Positions 56,622 to 64,000 of a stretch of 64,000 bases of DNA are shown here, piece by piece. The DNA comes from Pedobacter lusitanus. Lineage in GTDB: Bacteria; Bacteroidota; Bacteroidia; Sphingobacteriales; Sphingobacteriaceae. Position 1 is the first letter of the stretch. Every line of letters starts with the position of its first letter. The stretch is taken from NCBI RefSeq assembly GCF_040026395.1, contig NZ_CP157278.1, positions 2,666,001 to 2,730,000 of the forward strand, in the 5' to 3' direction. Below the pieces are notes generated by a model, which was not told the DNA's origin, did no database searches, and saw only the letters and a program-made list of their open reading frames with translations. The position numbers and the translations under genes were made by a program.

Positions 56622-58373
56622 ATGAAGATCATAACAACCAAAGAATTTGCTAAGGCTACTAAAATTGATAAGCTCGGTGTTCCGGGACTGGCAGATTTGC
56701 TGATGGAAGTAATGAAATTAAATGATATCAATAAAGTTTTCTCTCAAAACCAGCATTTTAATGGTTTAGAGTTTGTAGATAAAATACTGGAAACAATCGG
56801 GGTATCTATTGATTTCGATGAAGATGACCTGAAGAACATTCCAAAAACAGGTGGTTTCATTGCAATTGCAAATCATCCATATGGCGGAGTAGAAGGACTT
56901 GCATTGGTAAAGCTATTATGTACCGTGCGTCCTGAAGCCAAGGTGATGGTTAATTTTATTCTTCAAAAAATACCGAATCTGAACGAATTTTTTGTTGCGG
57001 TTAATCCTTTTGAAAATGTACAGCATTCTTCAAGCATCAGTGGATTAAAGGCTACTTTCGATCTTTTGCAGAATGGTATTCCTATCGGAATCTTTCCTGC
57101 AGGTGAAGTGTCAACTTTTAGTCTTGACAAACAGGAGATCACAGATCGCTTATGGCATCCGGTAGTCGGGAAACTAATTGCCCGGGCCAAAGTACCCGTA
57201 GTCCCTATTTATTTTCATGGTAATAATGGTGTACTGTTCAATATTCTTAGTTTCATTCACCCTACCCTGCGTACGGCGAAACTACCTTCCGAATTTTTAA
57301 ATAAGCAAGGATTAAAAATTAAAGTAAGAATTGGCAAACCTATCGATATCGAAGATATTTCTTACCGTAACAATACCAATAAACTTTTAGACTTTTTACG
57401 CGCACGTACCTATGCCCTGGGCACCAGTATAGAGCAGGAAAGAAAACTGTTTAATCCGATCAATCTTTTCAAGATCAGGAAAACGCCGGAACCTATCATT
57501 GAAGAAACTTCCAGAGCAAGTATCGTTGAAGAAATTGATCAGCTGGAAGCTTACCGTGTATGGTCAGAAAAAAACTATGAAGTTTATATCAGTCCATCGG
57601 CTAATATTCCAAATGTATTAAGAGAAATAGGCCGCCTGAGAGAAATCACTTTCAGAGAAGTAGGAGAAGGCTCCAATAAAAAGATAGACCTGGATAACTA
57701 TGATATTTATTATCATCACTTATTTATATGGGATAAAGACCTGCAGAATATTGTTGGTGCTTACCGCATTGGTAAAGGTGATGAGATTTTAAATACACTG
57801 GGAAAAAGAGGATTTTATCTTTCTGAACTCTTTAAAATAAAAGAGCCGTTTTATCCTGTTTTACAGCAGGGAATTGAATTGGGACGTTCATGGATCCGTA
57901 AAGAATATCAGCAAAAAGCTTTACCCCTGTTCTTATTATGGAAAGGTATTTTAAAATATCTTCTGGATAATCCGCAATACCGTTATATGTTTGGTCCGGT
58001 AAGTATCAGTAATAACTTCTCCAAGTTTTCCAAATCATTGATTGTTGACTTTATCACCAAGAACCATTTCGATTATGAACTTGGGCAATATGTAAGACCA
58101 AGAAATAAATTCAAGGCTGATTTATCTGCAATAGATAAAGACCTCCTTATAGAAAGCAGTGATTCATTAAAAGATCTTGATGTATTAATATCTGATATTG
58201 AAAATACACATATTAAGATCCCTGTTCTGCTAAGACAGTACCTTAACCTGAATGCAAAGATTATCTGTTTCAATATAGATCCTAAATTTTCAGATTGCCT
58301 GGATGGTTTTCTTGTCGTAGATATGCAGAGTATTCCGCCAGAGATGCTGGAGAAAATTGGTAAAAACTTTTAA
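56622..58373 (+). CDS. Fused lysophospholipid acyltransferase-GNAT (OlsF/GlsF-like)
   Basis: A 583-residue two-domain protein. The N-terminal half is a PlsC-type O-acyltransferase: IAIANHPYGGVEGLAL replaces the usual NHx4D, and GIFPAGEVSTF replaces FPEGTRS. The C-terminal half (from about residue 310) is an OlsB/GlsB-like N-acyltransferase: REIGRLREITFREVGEG, LFIWDKDLQNIVGAYRIG and FYPVLQQGIELGRSWIRKEYQ. Such fusions make ornithine or glycine aminolipids in one protein: the C-terminal domain adds an amide-linked hydroxy fatty acid and the N-terminal domain adds an ester-linked acyl chain. The amino acid used is not clear from sequence. A terminator follows. Confidence 0.85.
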   Translation: MKIITTKEFAKATKIDKLGVPGLADLLMEVMKLNDINKVFSQNQHFNGLEFVDKILETIGVSIDFDEDDLKNIPKTGGFIAIANHPYGGVEGLALVKLLCTVRPEAKVMVNFILQKIPNLNEFFVAVNPFENVQHSSSISGLKATFDLLQNGIPIGIFPAGEVSTFSLDKQEITDRLWHPVVGKLIARAKVPVVPIYFHGNNGVLFNILSFIHPTLRTAKLPSEFLNKQGLKIKVRIGKPIDIEDISYRNNTNKLLDFLRARTYALGTSIEQERKLFNPINLFKIRKTPEPIIEETSRASIVEEIDQLEAYRVWSEKNYEVYISPSANIPNVLREIGRLREITFREVGEGSNKKIDLDNYDIYYHHLFIWDKDLQNIVGAYRIGKGDEILNTLGKRGFYLSELFKIKEPFYPVLQQGIELGRSWIRKEYQQKALPLFLLWKGILKYLLDNPQYRYMFGPVSISNNFSKFSKSLIVDFITKNHFDYELGQYVRPRNKFKADLSAIDKDLLIESSDSLKDLDVLISDIENTHIKIPVLLRQYLNLNAKIICFNIDPKFSDCLDGFLVVDMQSIPPEMLEKIGKNF

Positions 58374-58380
58374 AAAACAA

Positions 58381-58410
58381 ATAGCCCGGACATCCACCCG
58401 GGCTATTTTG
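58381..58410 (+). terminator. Terminator of the OlsF/GlsF-like gene
   Basis: ATAGCCCGG and CCGGGCTAT pair around an 8-base loop and are followed by TTTTGTT. It starts 8 bases after the stop. Confidence 0.85.
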
Positions 58411-58541
58411 TTATCAACTAAACCTAAACTTGATAAATACTAACCAAATATTTACACCACAAATATAGAAGGCCGATGTTAAGTCATGATTAAGGATTAG
58501 TTATCTGTATTAAACATTTCTATACATTAATAACACATCAC

Positions 58542-59681
58542 CTATTTCATATATTCCGCTAACTGATATTGCAGCTCTGCACCATTTAGATCTTTTAAAA
58601 CGATTATTCCATCAGGGTTCACCACAATACTTACCGGAGTACCTAAATTCCCATAAAGCTTAGTTGTAGCTAGCGGCCCGGATTTCAGGCCCCAGACCTG
58701 TACCCAGGGCAGCTTATTTTCTTTGACTTCTTTTACCCAGATTTTTTTCTTTTTCTCAGGGTCCAGAGCAATACTGATAATTTTAAATTTTTTGTTTTTA
58801 TACAGTTCGGCTGCTTTAGTCATTCTATAGTTTTCAGCTTTAATCAGACTGTTACCGGTTACCCAGAAATATAACACTACATAAAGCCCACGATAAGCAG
58901 ATAAAGTAACCGGTTTACCGTTGACATCGTATAAGGTAAAATCAGGTGCAGCTGTGCCTACAGCTCCCTGGCTCTTTGCCTGAATATATCTCCCTATCCG
59001 CTGCCCCTGCTCCGTGTTACGGAATCCGGCATTAATGGATCTGTAGGCAGCACCTGTTTTCTTCATATCTTTTCCTTCGCCCATATCTATAATATCGGTC
59101 AGGGCATACAGGCTAAAAAAAGAATCCGGATTCTCATGAATAAACTGCAACTGTTTTTCAAAACGCCCGGTTTTGAATTTATACATGTATTCGTCAAATT
59201 CTTTGGTAAAAGGATATGAACGCCATAAATAAGGAGAAATTCTGTTCCGGTAATTTTTATAGGCGGCTGTAACAGTACCACCTATAAACTTGTTATAAGC
59301 CATGTACTGATCATTGATCTTAGAGCCCGTTACCGTTCCCCGTATTAAAGAATCCTGAGCAGCCACATGAATTTCTGAATTGTCTAAAAAAAAGCCCAGT
59401 TCATCAGTATTGTCCTCCAGATCAATACTATCCTTTCCAACACCATTTCTGTCTAAACTTAAATAGGCCAGCCCTGGCTTTTTTACTGTTCCTTTAAATT
59501 GAAAAACGCCGTCTTTTACCTCGGTAGAGTCAAAAACTTTCGCTCCATAAGAATCCAGATAAACTTTTGCCGGAGCATTCAGGCTCATGATTTTCCCTTT
59601 GATTGTAAATCCCTTTTGCTGAGCAGATACCATTCCTGCTCCTGTACTAACTATTAATAAACTTAAAATTATGCGCTTCAT
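58542..59681 (-). CDS. TlpA/DUF4369-type thioredoxin-fold protein without redox cysteines
   Basis: A 379-residue exported protein. Start at ATG 59681 (a TTG precedes it) with signal peptide MKRIILSLLIVSTGAGMVSAQQ. The N-terminal part is a DUF4369 domain (FTIKGKIMSLNAPAKVYLDSYGAKVFDS...), the C-terminal part an AhpC/TSA-TlpA fold (APDFTLYDVNGKPVTLSAYRGLYVVLYFW). Where the usual sequence reads FWASWCGPCRAEN, this one reads FWVTGNSLIKAEN (about residues 268-285), so both active-site cysteines are replaced (Asn, Ile). The cis-Pro region GTPVSIVVNPDG is retained. A non-redox binding or scaffold role is inferred. Confidence 0.85.
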   Translation of the reverse strand: MKRIILSLLIVSTGAGMVSAQQKGFTIKGKIMSLNAPAKVYLDSYGAKVFDSTEVKDGVFQFKGTVKKPGLAYLSLDRNGVGKDSIDLEDNTDELGFFLDNSEIHVAAQDSLIRGTVTGSKINDQYMAYNKFIGGTVTAAYKNYRNRISPYLWRSYPFTKEFDEYMYKFKTGRFEKQLQFIHENPDSFFSLYALTDIIDMGEGKDMKKTGAAYRSINAGFRNTEQGQRIGRYIQAKSQGAVGTAAPDFTLYDVNGKPVTLSAYRGLYVVLYFWVTGNSLIKAENYRMTKAAELYKNKKFKIISIALDPEKKKKIWVKEVKENKLPWVQVWGLKSGPLATTKLYGNLGTPVSIVVNPDGIIVLKDLNGAELQYQLAEYMK

Positions 59682-59873
59682 CAAATCTGTAACCTTATCT
59701 ATATATCAAATGAGTAAATCTTCATTTCCGGGCCAATATAGCAGATTAGATTGGGTTATAACCTATTTAGAATTCTAACAGCAACCACCCGGAATACCAG
59801 CTTTAATTATCGACATTGATTAAGAAAGACTTATACTGACAGATGGACTTTTATTTAAGTGAAATCTTTTGAT

Positions 59874-59881
59874 TAACTTTG
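59874..59881 (+). promoter_or_regulatory. Probable -7 element of the mntA-hepT pair
   Basis: TAACTTTG fits TAnnTTTG and ends just 3 bases before the ATG of mntA (59885), so the mRNA would be leaderless or nearly so. The -33 region is T-rich (TTTT near 59849) but not a clear box. Confidence 0.45.
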
Positions 59882-59884
59882 AAT

Positions 59885-60196
59885 ATGCAGACAAAAGTTC
59901 AAAATAAACAATCCTTATTTTCCTTACTCAAGGCCAATGGTCAAAAGTTAAGATCTTTTGGGGTGTCGAACTTAAGTGTTTTTGGCTCTTTTATCACTGG
60001 TAAATTACATGCAGATAGTGATGTTGATCTTTTAGTTGAGTTCGATCCTCAACTAAAGACTTATGATAATTTCATGGAGCTTTCTTTCTTTCTGGAAGAT
60101 CTGTTAGGCAGAAAGGTTGAAGTGATAACTCCCCAATCTCTAAGCAAATATATTGGCCCGCATATTCTAAATCAGGCAGAATATGTTCCCTTCTAA
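59885..60196 (+). CDS. mntA: MntA-type nucleotidyltransferase antitoxin
   Basis: A 103-residue minimal nucleotidyltransferase. The start at ATG 59885 is used; a TTG lies two codons upstream. GSx10DxD is intact: Gly34-Ser35 and Asp46-Val-Asp48. Known MntA antitoxins neutralise HepT by transferring AMP to its active-site Tyr, and that Tyr is present in the partner here. Its 3' end overlaps the start of hepT by 14 bases. Confidence 0.9.
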   Translation: MQTKVQNKQSLFSLLKANGQKLRSFGVSNLSVFGSFITGKLHADSDVDLLVEFDPQLKTYDNFMELSFFLEDLLGRKVEVITPQSLSKYIGPHILNQAEYVPF

Positions 60197-60521
60197 TATT
60201 GAATTACTCAAACATATTCTTGAAGAAGTCTCCTTTGTACTGAGTTCAACAAAAGAAAAAGACAAAACAACTGTAATTAATGATCCTGTTCTTTCAAGGG
60301 CAATTGTAAGAAGTCTGGAAATAATCGGCGAAGCAAGTGCAAAAGTTGACCCCGAATTTAAGATATTATACCCCCACATTGAATGGCGGAAAATTACTGC
60401 GACCAGAAATCACTTAATACATGTATATTTTGGGATAGACTATGATATTGTCTGGGATATTATAATTTCTAAGCTGCCGGATCTGGAAAATGATATTGCT
60501 GAAATCATTTCAGCGAATTAA
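60183..60521 (+). CDS. hepT: HepT-type HEPN ribonuclease toxin
   Basis: A 112-residue HEPN-domain toxin (DUF86). The RNase motif RNHLIHVY gives Arg75, His80 and Tyr82 in the Rx4HxY form, so the nuclease should be active and the Tyr available for AMPylation by MntA. All-helical, cytoplasmic. The 14-base overlap with mntA ensures coupled synthesis. The frame is intact, so the module looks functional. Confidence 0.9.
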   Translation: MFPSNIELLKHILEEVSFVLSSTKEKDKTTVINDPVLSRAIVRSLEIIGEASAKVDPEFKILYPHIEWRKITATRNHLIHVYFGIDYDIVWDIIISKLPDLENDIAEIISAN

Positions 60522-60561
60522 ATTTTCAAACATAAACTTCATCAATATCCTCAAAACAAAA

Positions 60562-60592
60562 AACCCTTACCTAAATTAATAGGCAAGGGCTT
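60562..60592. terminator. Terminator between hepT and the TonB receptor gene
   Basis: CCCTTACCT and AGGCAAGGG pair over nine positions with one mismatch, flanked by an A run on the left and a short T run on the right. On the minus strand it ends the receptor transcript; on the plus strand it could end hepT. Confidence 0.7.
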
Positions 60593-60627
60593 TCAAATTT
60601 ATACTCTTTAAAATTGAGTTTCTATAA

Positions 60628-63600
60628 TTAGAAGCTATATCTCAAACCAAATTGCATTTGGAATCTCGATGCAAAGAAGTCTTTTGAATAGTTACTTGTG
60701 TTTTTCTGATCGAAAGTATAAGTTGGATAAGTAGTAGCAGTACCTGCTGTTCCTGGTTTCAGACCTATACTAGCCATTGAGTTATAAGTGTTAGGAGAGA
60801 AATACTGAACTCCCCAGTTTTTGTTTAACAAATTGGTTAAGTTAACGATATCATAAGTAAACGTTAAAGTGTGCTTATGTTTACCACTTTCTATAATTCT
60901 TATATCCTGAGCAAAACGGAAATCCAATTGTGTATTCCATGGTGTGCGTGCTGCATTTCTTTCTGTGAAATTACCTCTTCTTGTTTTAAGATACTTATCA
61001 CCATCAATGTATGAATCAAATGCTGCTGCTTGTGTTGCCGCTGAAACTGCTGGCACCGCTGGAGCCGTACCAGTTGCTGGTTTAGCAGGAATATCTTTAA
61101 AGAAGTTTACCGTTTCACCAACTTTAGGAATATATGCTAAACTTACATTCTGACCTGTTCCATTGATTGTTGTATTCAGGAATCCATACGAATAAGGAGA
61201 ACCAGACTGTGCACTATAGAACAGAGAGAATGTAGACACATATTTATTTGCTTTATCCCATGCAAATCTATAATTAACAGTTGATACGATACGGTTACGA
61301 ATATCAAAGTTAGAAGTAGCCAGCTGAGGGTTGTTAGGGCTTAAAGCCTGGTTTAACTGCCAGTTAGACTCCATCGAGTTTCTGATACCGTTTGTTAAAT
61401 CTTTAGACTGTCCATAAGTATAAGCAGCCATTACATCCAGTCCAAAAGGGAAAGATTTCGAGATTTGACCTGTTACACTATAACGGTATCCTTTACTTGT
61501 ATTCGAAAGTAAGTACGCATTAGTATATAATGGATTGATTGGAGTCTTTCCGTAGATTGGTTGTTGATGTTGTGTATCATAAACCATATAAGTAGGGTTA
61601 TCAGTAATATTGATCTGTTGGAATTTCAAATCATTGATAACTTTAGTATAAATACCTTCTACCGTAAATTTCCATTGGTTCTCAGTTTTATAATCAAAAG
61701 CCAAACTGCTTCTCCATGTTTTAGGCATTTTGAAGTTGTTATCAATTAAATCCACCTGAGTTGCTCCATTAGCATCTTTTACGTTGATTATATTTCCTTT
61801 TGAATCTTTTTGCTGAGAAACAAATCCAGCTTCACCATTTCCATTTAAAGCATCTCTGATAGGATCACTTCCCGGAGTAAATGCAACCTGTGACGATTTA
61901 TTATCATATGCACCATAAGTTACCCCATTGTTGTAGTAAGCATATCCCAACCAGGCGAAAGGAACTCTACCAGTAAATAAACCACTACCACCACGCATAA
62001 TCAAACTCTGATCACCAAATACATCGAAGTTAAATCCAACACGAGGGGAGATTTGAATCTGACCAAAGAAATCATTTTTGATCTCGTTTGGCTTAGTATA
62101 AGTATAAGTATTTCCGTAGTTAGCATCAACAGGAGAACCAGTAGTTTTTGAACTTAAAGGTTGTTTATTTGGCATATCAGCTAAATCAAATCTCACGCCA
62201 TAAGTTAATTTGAAACGATCAGATATCTGCCATTGATCTTCACCATATAAACTAAACATATTTAACTTGAATTGTGCTGGAGGGTTAGCCATAATGTTAT
62301 CCCTTGTATTGTCAGCATAATTATAGTTAGTACGTACACGATTAGGGTTACCAGCTAAGAAATCATCAACACTACCATAAGCTACACGACCGTTCCATGC
62401 ATTCACGAAACCATAGGTAATATTGTATAACTCATTGTGTGTACCAAAAGTAAACGTGTGTTTTCCTTTAGTTAAAGTAAAGTTATCGGTAAATTCAAAT
62501 GTCTTTTGTTTCATATTGAATATACTCGCTTCACGGTCTGTACCTAAAAATATCGTTCCGCCGTTTGCACCACTGATCTCGATTTGTGGTATAGCAGGAT
62601 TAGAAGTTGGTGTTCTGTAATCATGAATACTTGAATAACCAACAACTAAACTGTTAGACATATCGTTGTTGATTCTGCTTTTTAACTCAGCAACAGTAGA
62701 ACTCTGATTATTTGTTTGTTTATAATCAATACCACCAAATCTAAAGTTTGACTGGTCACGCTCTAAGTTAGTTGCTGTAGATGTAATCGTGTTGTTACGG
62801 ATAGTCAACTGATTTTTATCATTGATATTCCAATCCACACGGTTAAAGAATTTATTTGATCTGGCATAGATATTATAGTTACCGAAAGAACCAGCATCAA
62901 TACCATATTTATTTTTCATCAGATCAGAGATTTTCTGAGCCTGATCCAATGTAAGCACAGTCATATCCGGAGAACCTGCTGCCAAAATCACAGGATCCTG
63001 ACGACGTGTAATCTCCTCATTGGTAAAGAAGAATAATTTATTTTTAATAATCGGGAAACCTAATCTGAAACCAGTTTGGTAATCGTGGAAAGCAGAAGGC
63101 ATTTTTGAACCGTCACCGGTTTTATTTTTACCAATTAAGCTAGCGTTACGACCATAACCGTAAACAGAGCCTGATACATCATTTGTACCAGATCGCGTTA
63201 CTGCGTTCACACTACCACCAGTAAAGTTACCAATCTTAACATCGTAAGGAGCTAATAATACCTGAACATCCTGGATCGCATCAATCGATACCGGATTTGT
63301 TCTTGTACTGCTACCTGGCATACCAGAACTTCCGCTCTGACCACCTAATGAAGGACTGAAACCAATTGCATCATTATTAATCGCACCATCAATAGTTACG
63401 TTATTGTATCTGAAGTTGGTTCCCATGAAAGAGTTATCCTTACTACCCTGTGGAGTTGTACGGGTTAAGTCAGTTAAGCTTCTGCTTACAGTAGGCATAT
63501 TTTTGATTTGCTGTTCGCCAATCTGTGTACCTGCGCCAACTTTAACGCCACCTCTTTTACCTTTAACAGTAACTTCACTCAGTTGTTGTCCTTCGTCTGT

Positions 63601-63939
63601 TAAAGTGAAGTCCAAACGCTGATCAGTACCTAAACCAAGGCTGTTGATCTCTTTTTCCTGTTTATTGTAACCTACATAAGTAACAGTAATTTTGTAAGGT
63701 CCTCCAGGATTTAAGTTAGTAATACGGAAATAACCATCTGATCCTGTAACAGCACCATACTTAGTTCCGGTAGGAGTATGTAAAACTAAAACACTTGCGC
63801 CGGGAATAGTCTGTCCTTTTGCATCTTTAATTTTACCATTAACGCTTGATGTCGTTACCTGAGCATTTACACCTAACCCCATAAACAGGAGGAAAGTAAG
63901 TAATACACAGGAAAGATTAATTGTTAGAAATTTTTTCAT
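60628..63939 (-). CDS. TonB-dependent receptor with carboxypeptidase-regulatory-like domain
   Basis: A 1103-residue outer-membrane protein. Signal peptide (MKKFLTINLSCVLLTFLLF...VNAQ), then a CarboxypepD_reg-like beta-sandwich (SSVNGKIKDAKGQTIPGASVLVLHTPTG, about residues 32-115), a plug domain (PTVSRSLTDLTRTTPQG, VQVLLAPYDVKIGNFTGGSVNAVTRSG) and a long barrel ending in FQMQFGLRYSF with C-terminal Phe. It resembles the Oar-like group, not the SusC group, and no SusD gene is next to it. The substrate is unknown; Oar relatives are linked to protein or signal transport. Confidence 0.93.
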   Translation of the reverse strand: MKKFLTINLSCVLLTFLLFMGLGVNAQVTTSSVNGKIKDAKGQTIPGASVLVLHTPTGTKYGAVTGSDGYFRITNLNPGGPYKITVTYVGYNKQEKEINSLGLGTDQRLDFTLTDEGQQLSEVTVKGKRGGVKVGAGTQIGEQQIKNMPTVSRSLTDLTRTTPQGSKDNSFMGTNFRYNNVTIDGAINNDAIGFSPSLGGQSGSSGMPGSSTRTNPVSIDAIQDVQVLLAPYDVKIGNFTGGSVNAVTRSGTNDVSGSVYGYGRNASLIGKNKTGDGSKMPSAFHDYQTGFRLGFPIIKNKLFFFTNEEITRRQDPVILAAGSPDMTVLTLDQAQKISDLMKNKYGIDAGSFGNYNIYARSNKFFNRVDWNINDKNQLTIRNNTITSTATNLERDQSNFRFGGIDYKQTNNQSSTVAELKSRINNDMSNSLVVGYSSIHDYRTPTSNPAIPQIEISGANGGTIFLGTDREASIFNMKQKTFEFTDNFTLTKGKHTFTFGTHNELYNITYGFVNAWNGRVAYGSVDDFLAGNPNRVRTNYNYADNTRDNIMANPPAQFKLNMFSLYGEDQWQISDRFKLTYGVRFDLADMPNKQPLSSKTTGSPVDANYGNTYTYTKPNEIKNDFFGQIQISPRVGFNFDVFGDQSLIMRGGSGLFTGRVPFAWLGYAYYNNGVTYGAYDNKSSQVAFTPGSDPIRDALNGNGEAGFVSQQKDSKGNIINVKDANGATQVDLIDNNFKMPKTWRSSLAFDYKTENQWKFTVEGIYTKVINDLKFQQINITDNPTYMVYDTQHQQPIYGKTPINPLYTNAYLLSNTSKGYRYSVTGQISKSFPFGLDVMAAYTYGQSKDLTNGIRNSMESNWQLNQALSPNNPQLATSNFDIRNRIVSTVNYRFAWDKANKYVSTFSLFYSAQSGSPYSYGFLNTTINGTGQNVSLAYIPKVGETVNFFKDIPAKPATGTAPAVPAVSAATQAAAFDSYIDGDKYLKTRRGNFTERNAARTPWNTQLDFRFAQDIRIIESGKHKHTLTFTYDIVNLTNLLNKNWGVQYFSPNTYNSMASIGLKPGTAGTATTYPTYTFDQKNTSNYSKDFFASRFQMQFGLRYSF

Positions 63940-64000
63940 TTTTCTTGCTTCTGTTTTTTTTTGTAAAACTAGGGCAGCAATATGACGTTAATATTAATTT

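Noticed and set aside
60628..63939. SusC-type glycan uptake receptor of a polysaccharide utilisation locus
   Set aside because: No SusD gene or carbohydrate enzymes follow; the N-terminal extension and overall layout fit the Oar-like group better.

Overview
The window is chromosomal DNA of a Bacteroidota bacterium, most likely of the Sphingobacteriaceae (Pedobacter-like). This rests on the low-to-moderate GC content, a T9SS type A C-terminal sorting domain, a large TonB-dependent receptor with a carboxypeptidase-regulatory-like N-terminus, DUF6266 proteins, promoter elements of the TTTG / TAnnTTTG type, and an almost complete lack of Shine-Dalgarno sequences before about 60 genes. The genus is inferred from gene character only; there is no rRNA in the window.

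Layout. 1-9.7 kb is the accessory-looking part: the 3' end of an APC amino-acid permease, two phage-tail-fibre-like proteins, a Fic protein downstream of two paralogous DUF6266 proteins, a 33-bp-stem hairpin built from a repeated decamer, a tricorn-type S41 protease lipoprotein with a beta-barrel partner, a broken tail-fibre-like gene and a T9SS cargo protein. 9.8-18.3 kb is metabolic and regulatory: FAA hydrolase, M23 peptidase and Bcp peroxidase; a split transketolase; an ECF sigma factor with its probable anti-sigma factor and periplasmic sensor; a DUF58 protein; thioredoxin. 18.4-38.2 kb is mostly housekeeping: an exonuclease-polymerase fusion form of DNA polymerase III alpha, lipocalin, malate dehydrogenase overlapping a retropepsin-like protease, an OmpR-type two-component system followed by a USP/bestrophin operon with 11-bp direct repeats in its promoter, gyrB, an OmpH/Skp-like lipoprotein, dapD, a glycosyltransferase, tsaC, cca and miaA.

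38.4-53.5 kb is the conserved translation/transcription block, all on the minus strand. In order of transcription it runs rpsU, xerC, hpf, then (from a canonical promoter) tRNA-Thr, tRNA-Tyr, tRNA-Gly, tRNA-Thr, tuf, tRNA-Trp, secE, nusG, rplK, rplA, rplJ, rplL, rpoB, rpoC. Hairpins sit in the rplL-rpoB and rpoB-rpoC gaps, and rpoB appears to start at TTG. 53.5-64 kb carries an acyl-CoA dehydrogenase, apt, a ComEA-like HhH protein, a fused PlsC-GNAT acyltransferase of the OlsF/GlsF type, a thioredoxin-fold protein that has lost both redox cysteines, an MntA-HepT toxin-antitoxin pair and a TonB-dependent receptor.

The most interesting signal is a translational one. Only rpsU (bS21) and hpf (ribosome hibernation factor), which lie close together, have strong AGGAGG Shine-Dalgarno sequences. 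In Bacteroidota, bS21 helps hide the anti-SD of 16S rRNA. The SD on rpsU fits autoregulation by bS21, and the SD on hpf suggests that a shortage of bS21 could also raise ribosome hibernation factor. Other candidates for follow-up are the 11-bp direct repeats upstream of the USP/bestrophin operon, the DUF6266-Fic cluster, the long decamer hairpin, the perfect 30-bp palindrome before rpoB, the triplicated motif in the anti-sigma candidate, and two short leader ORFs.
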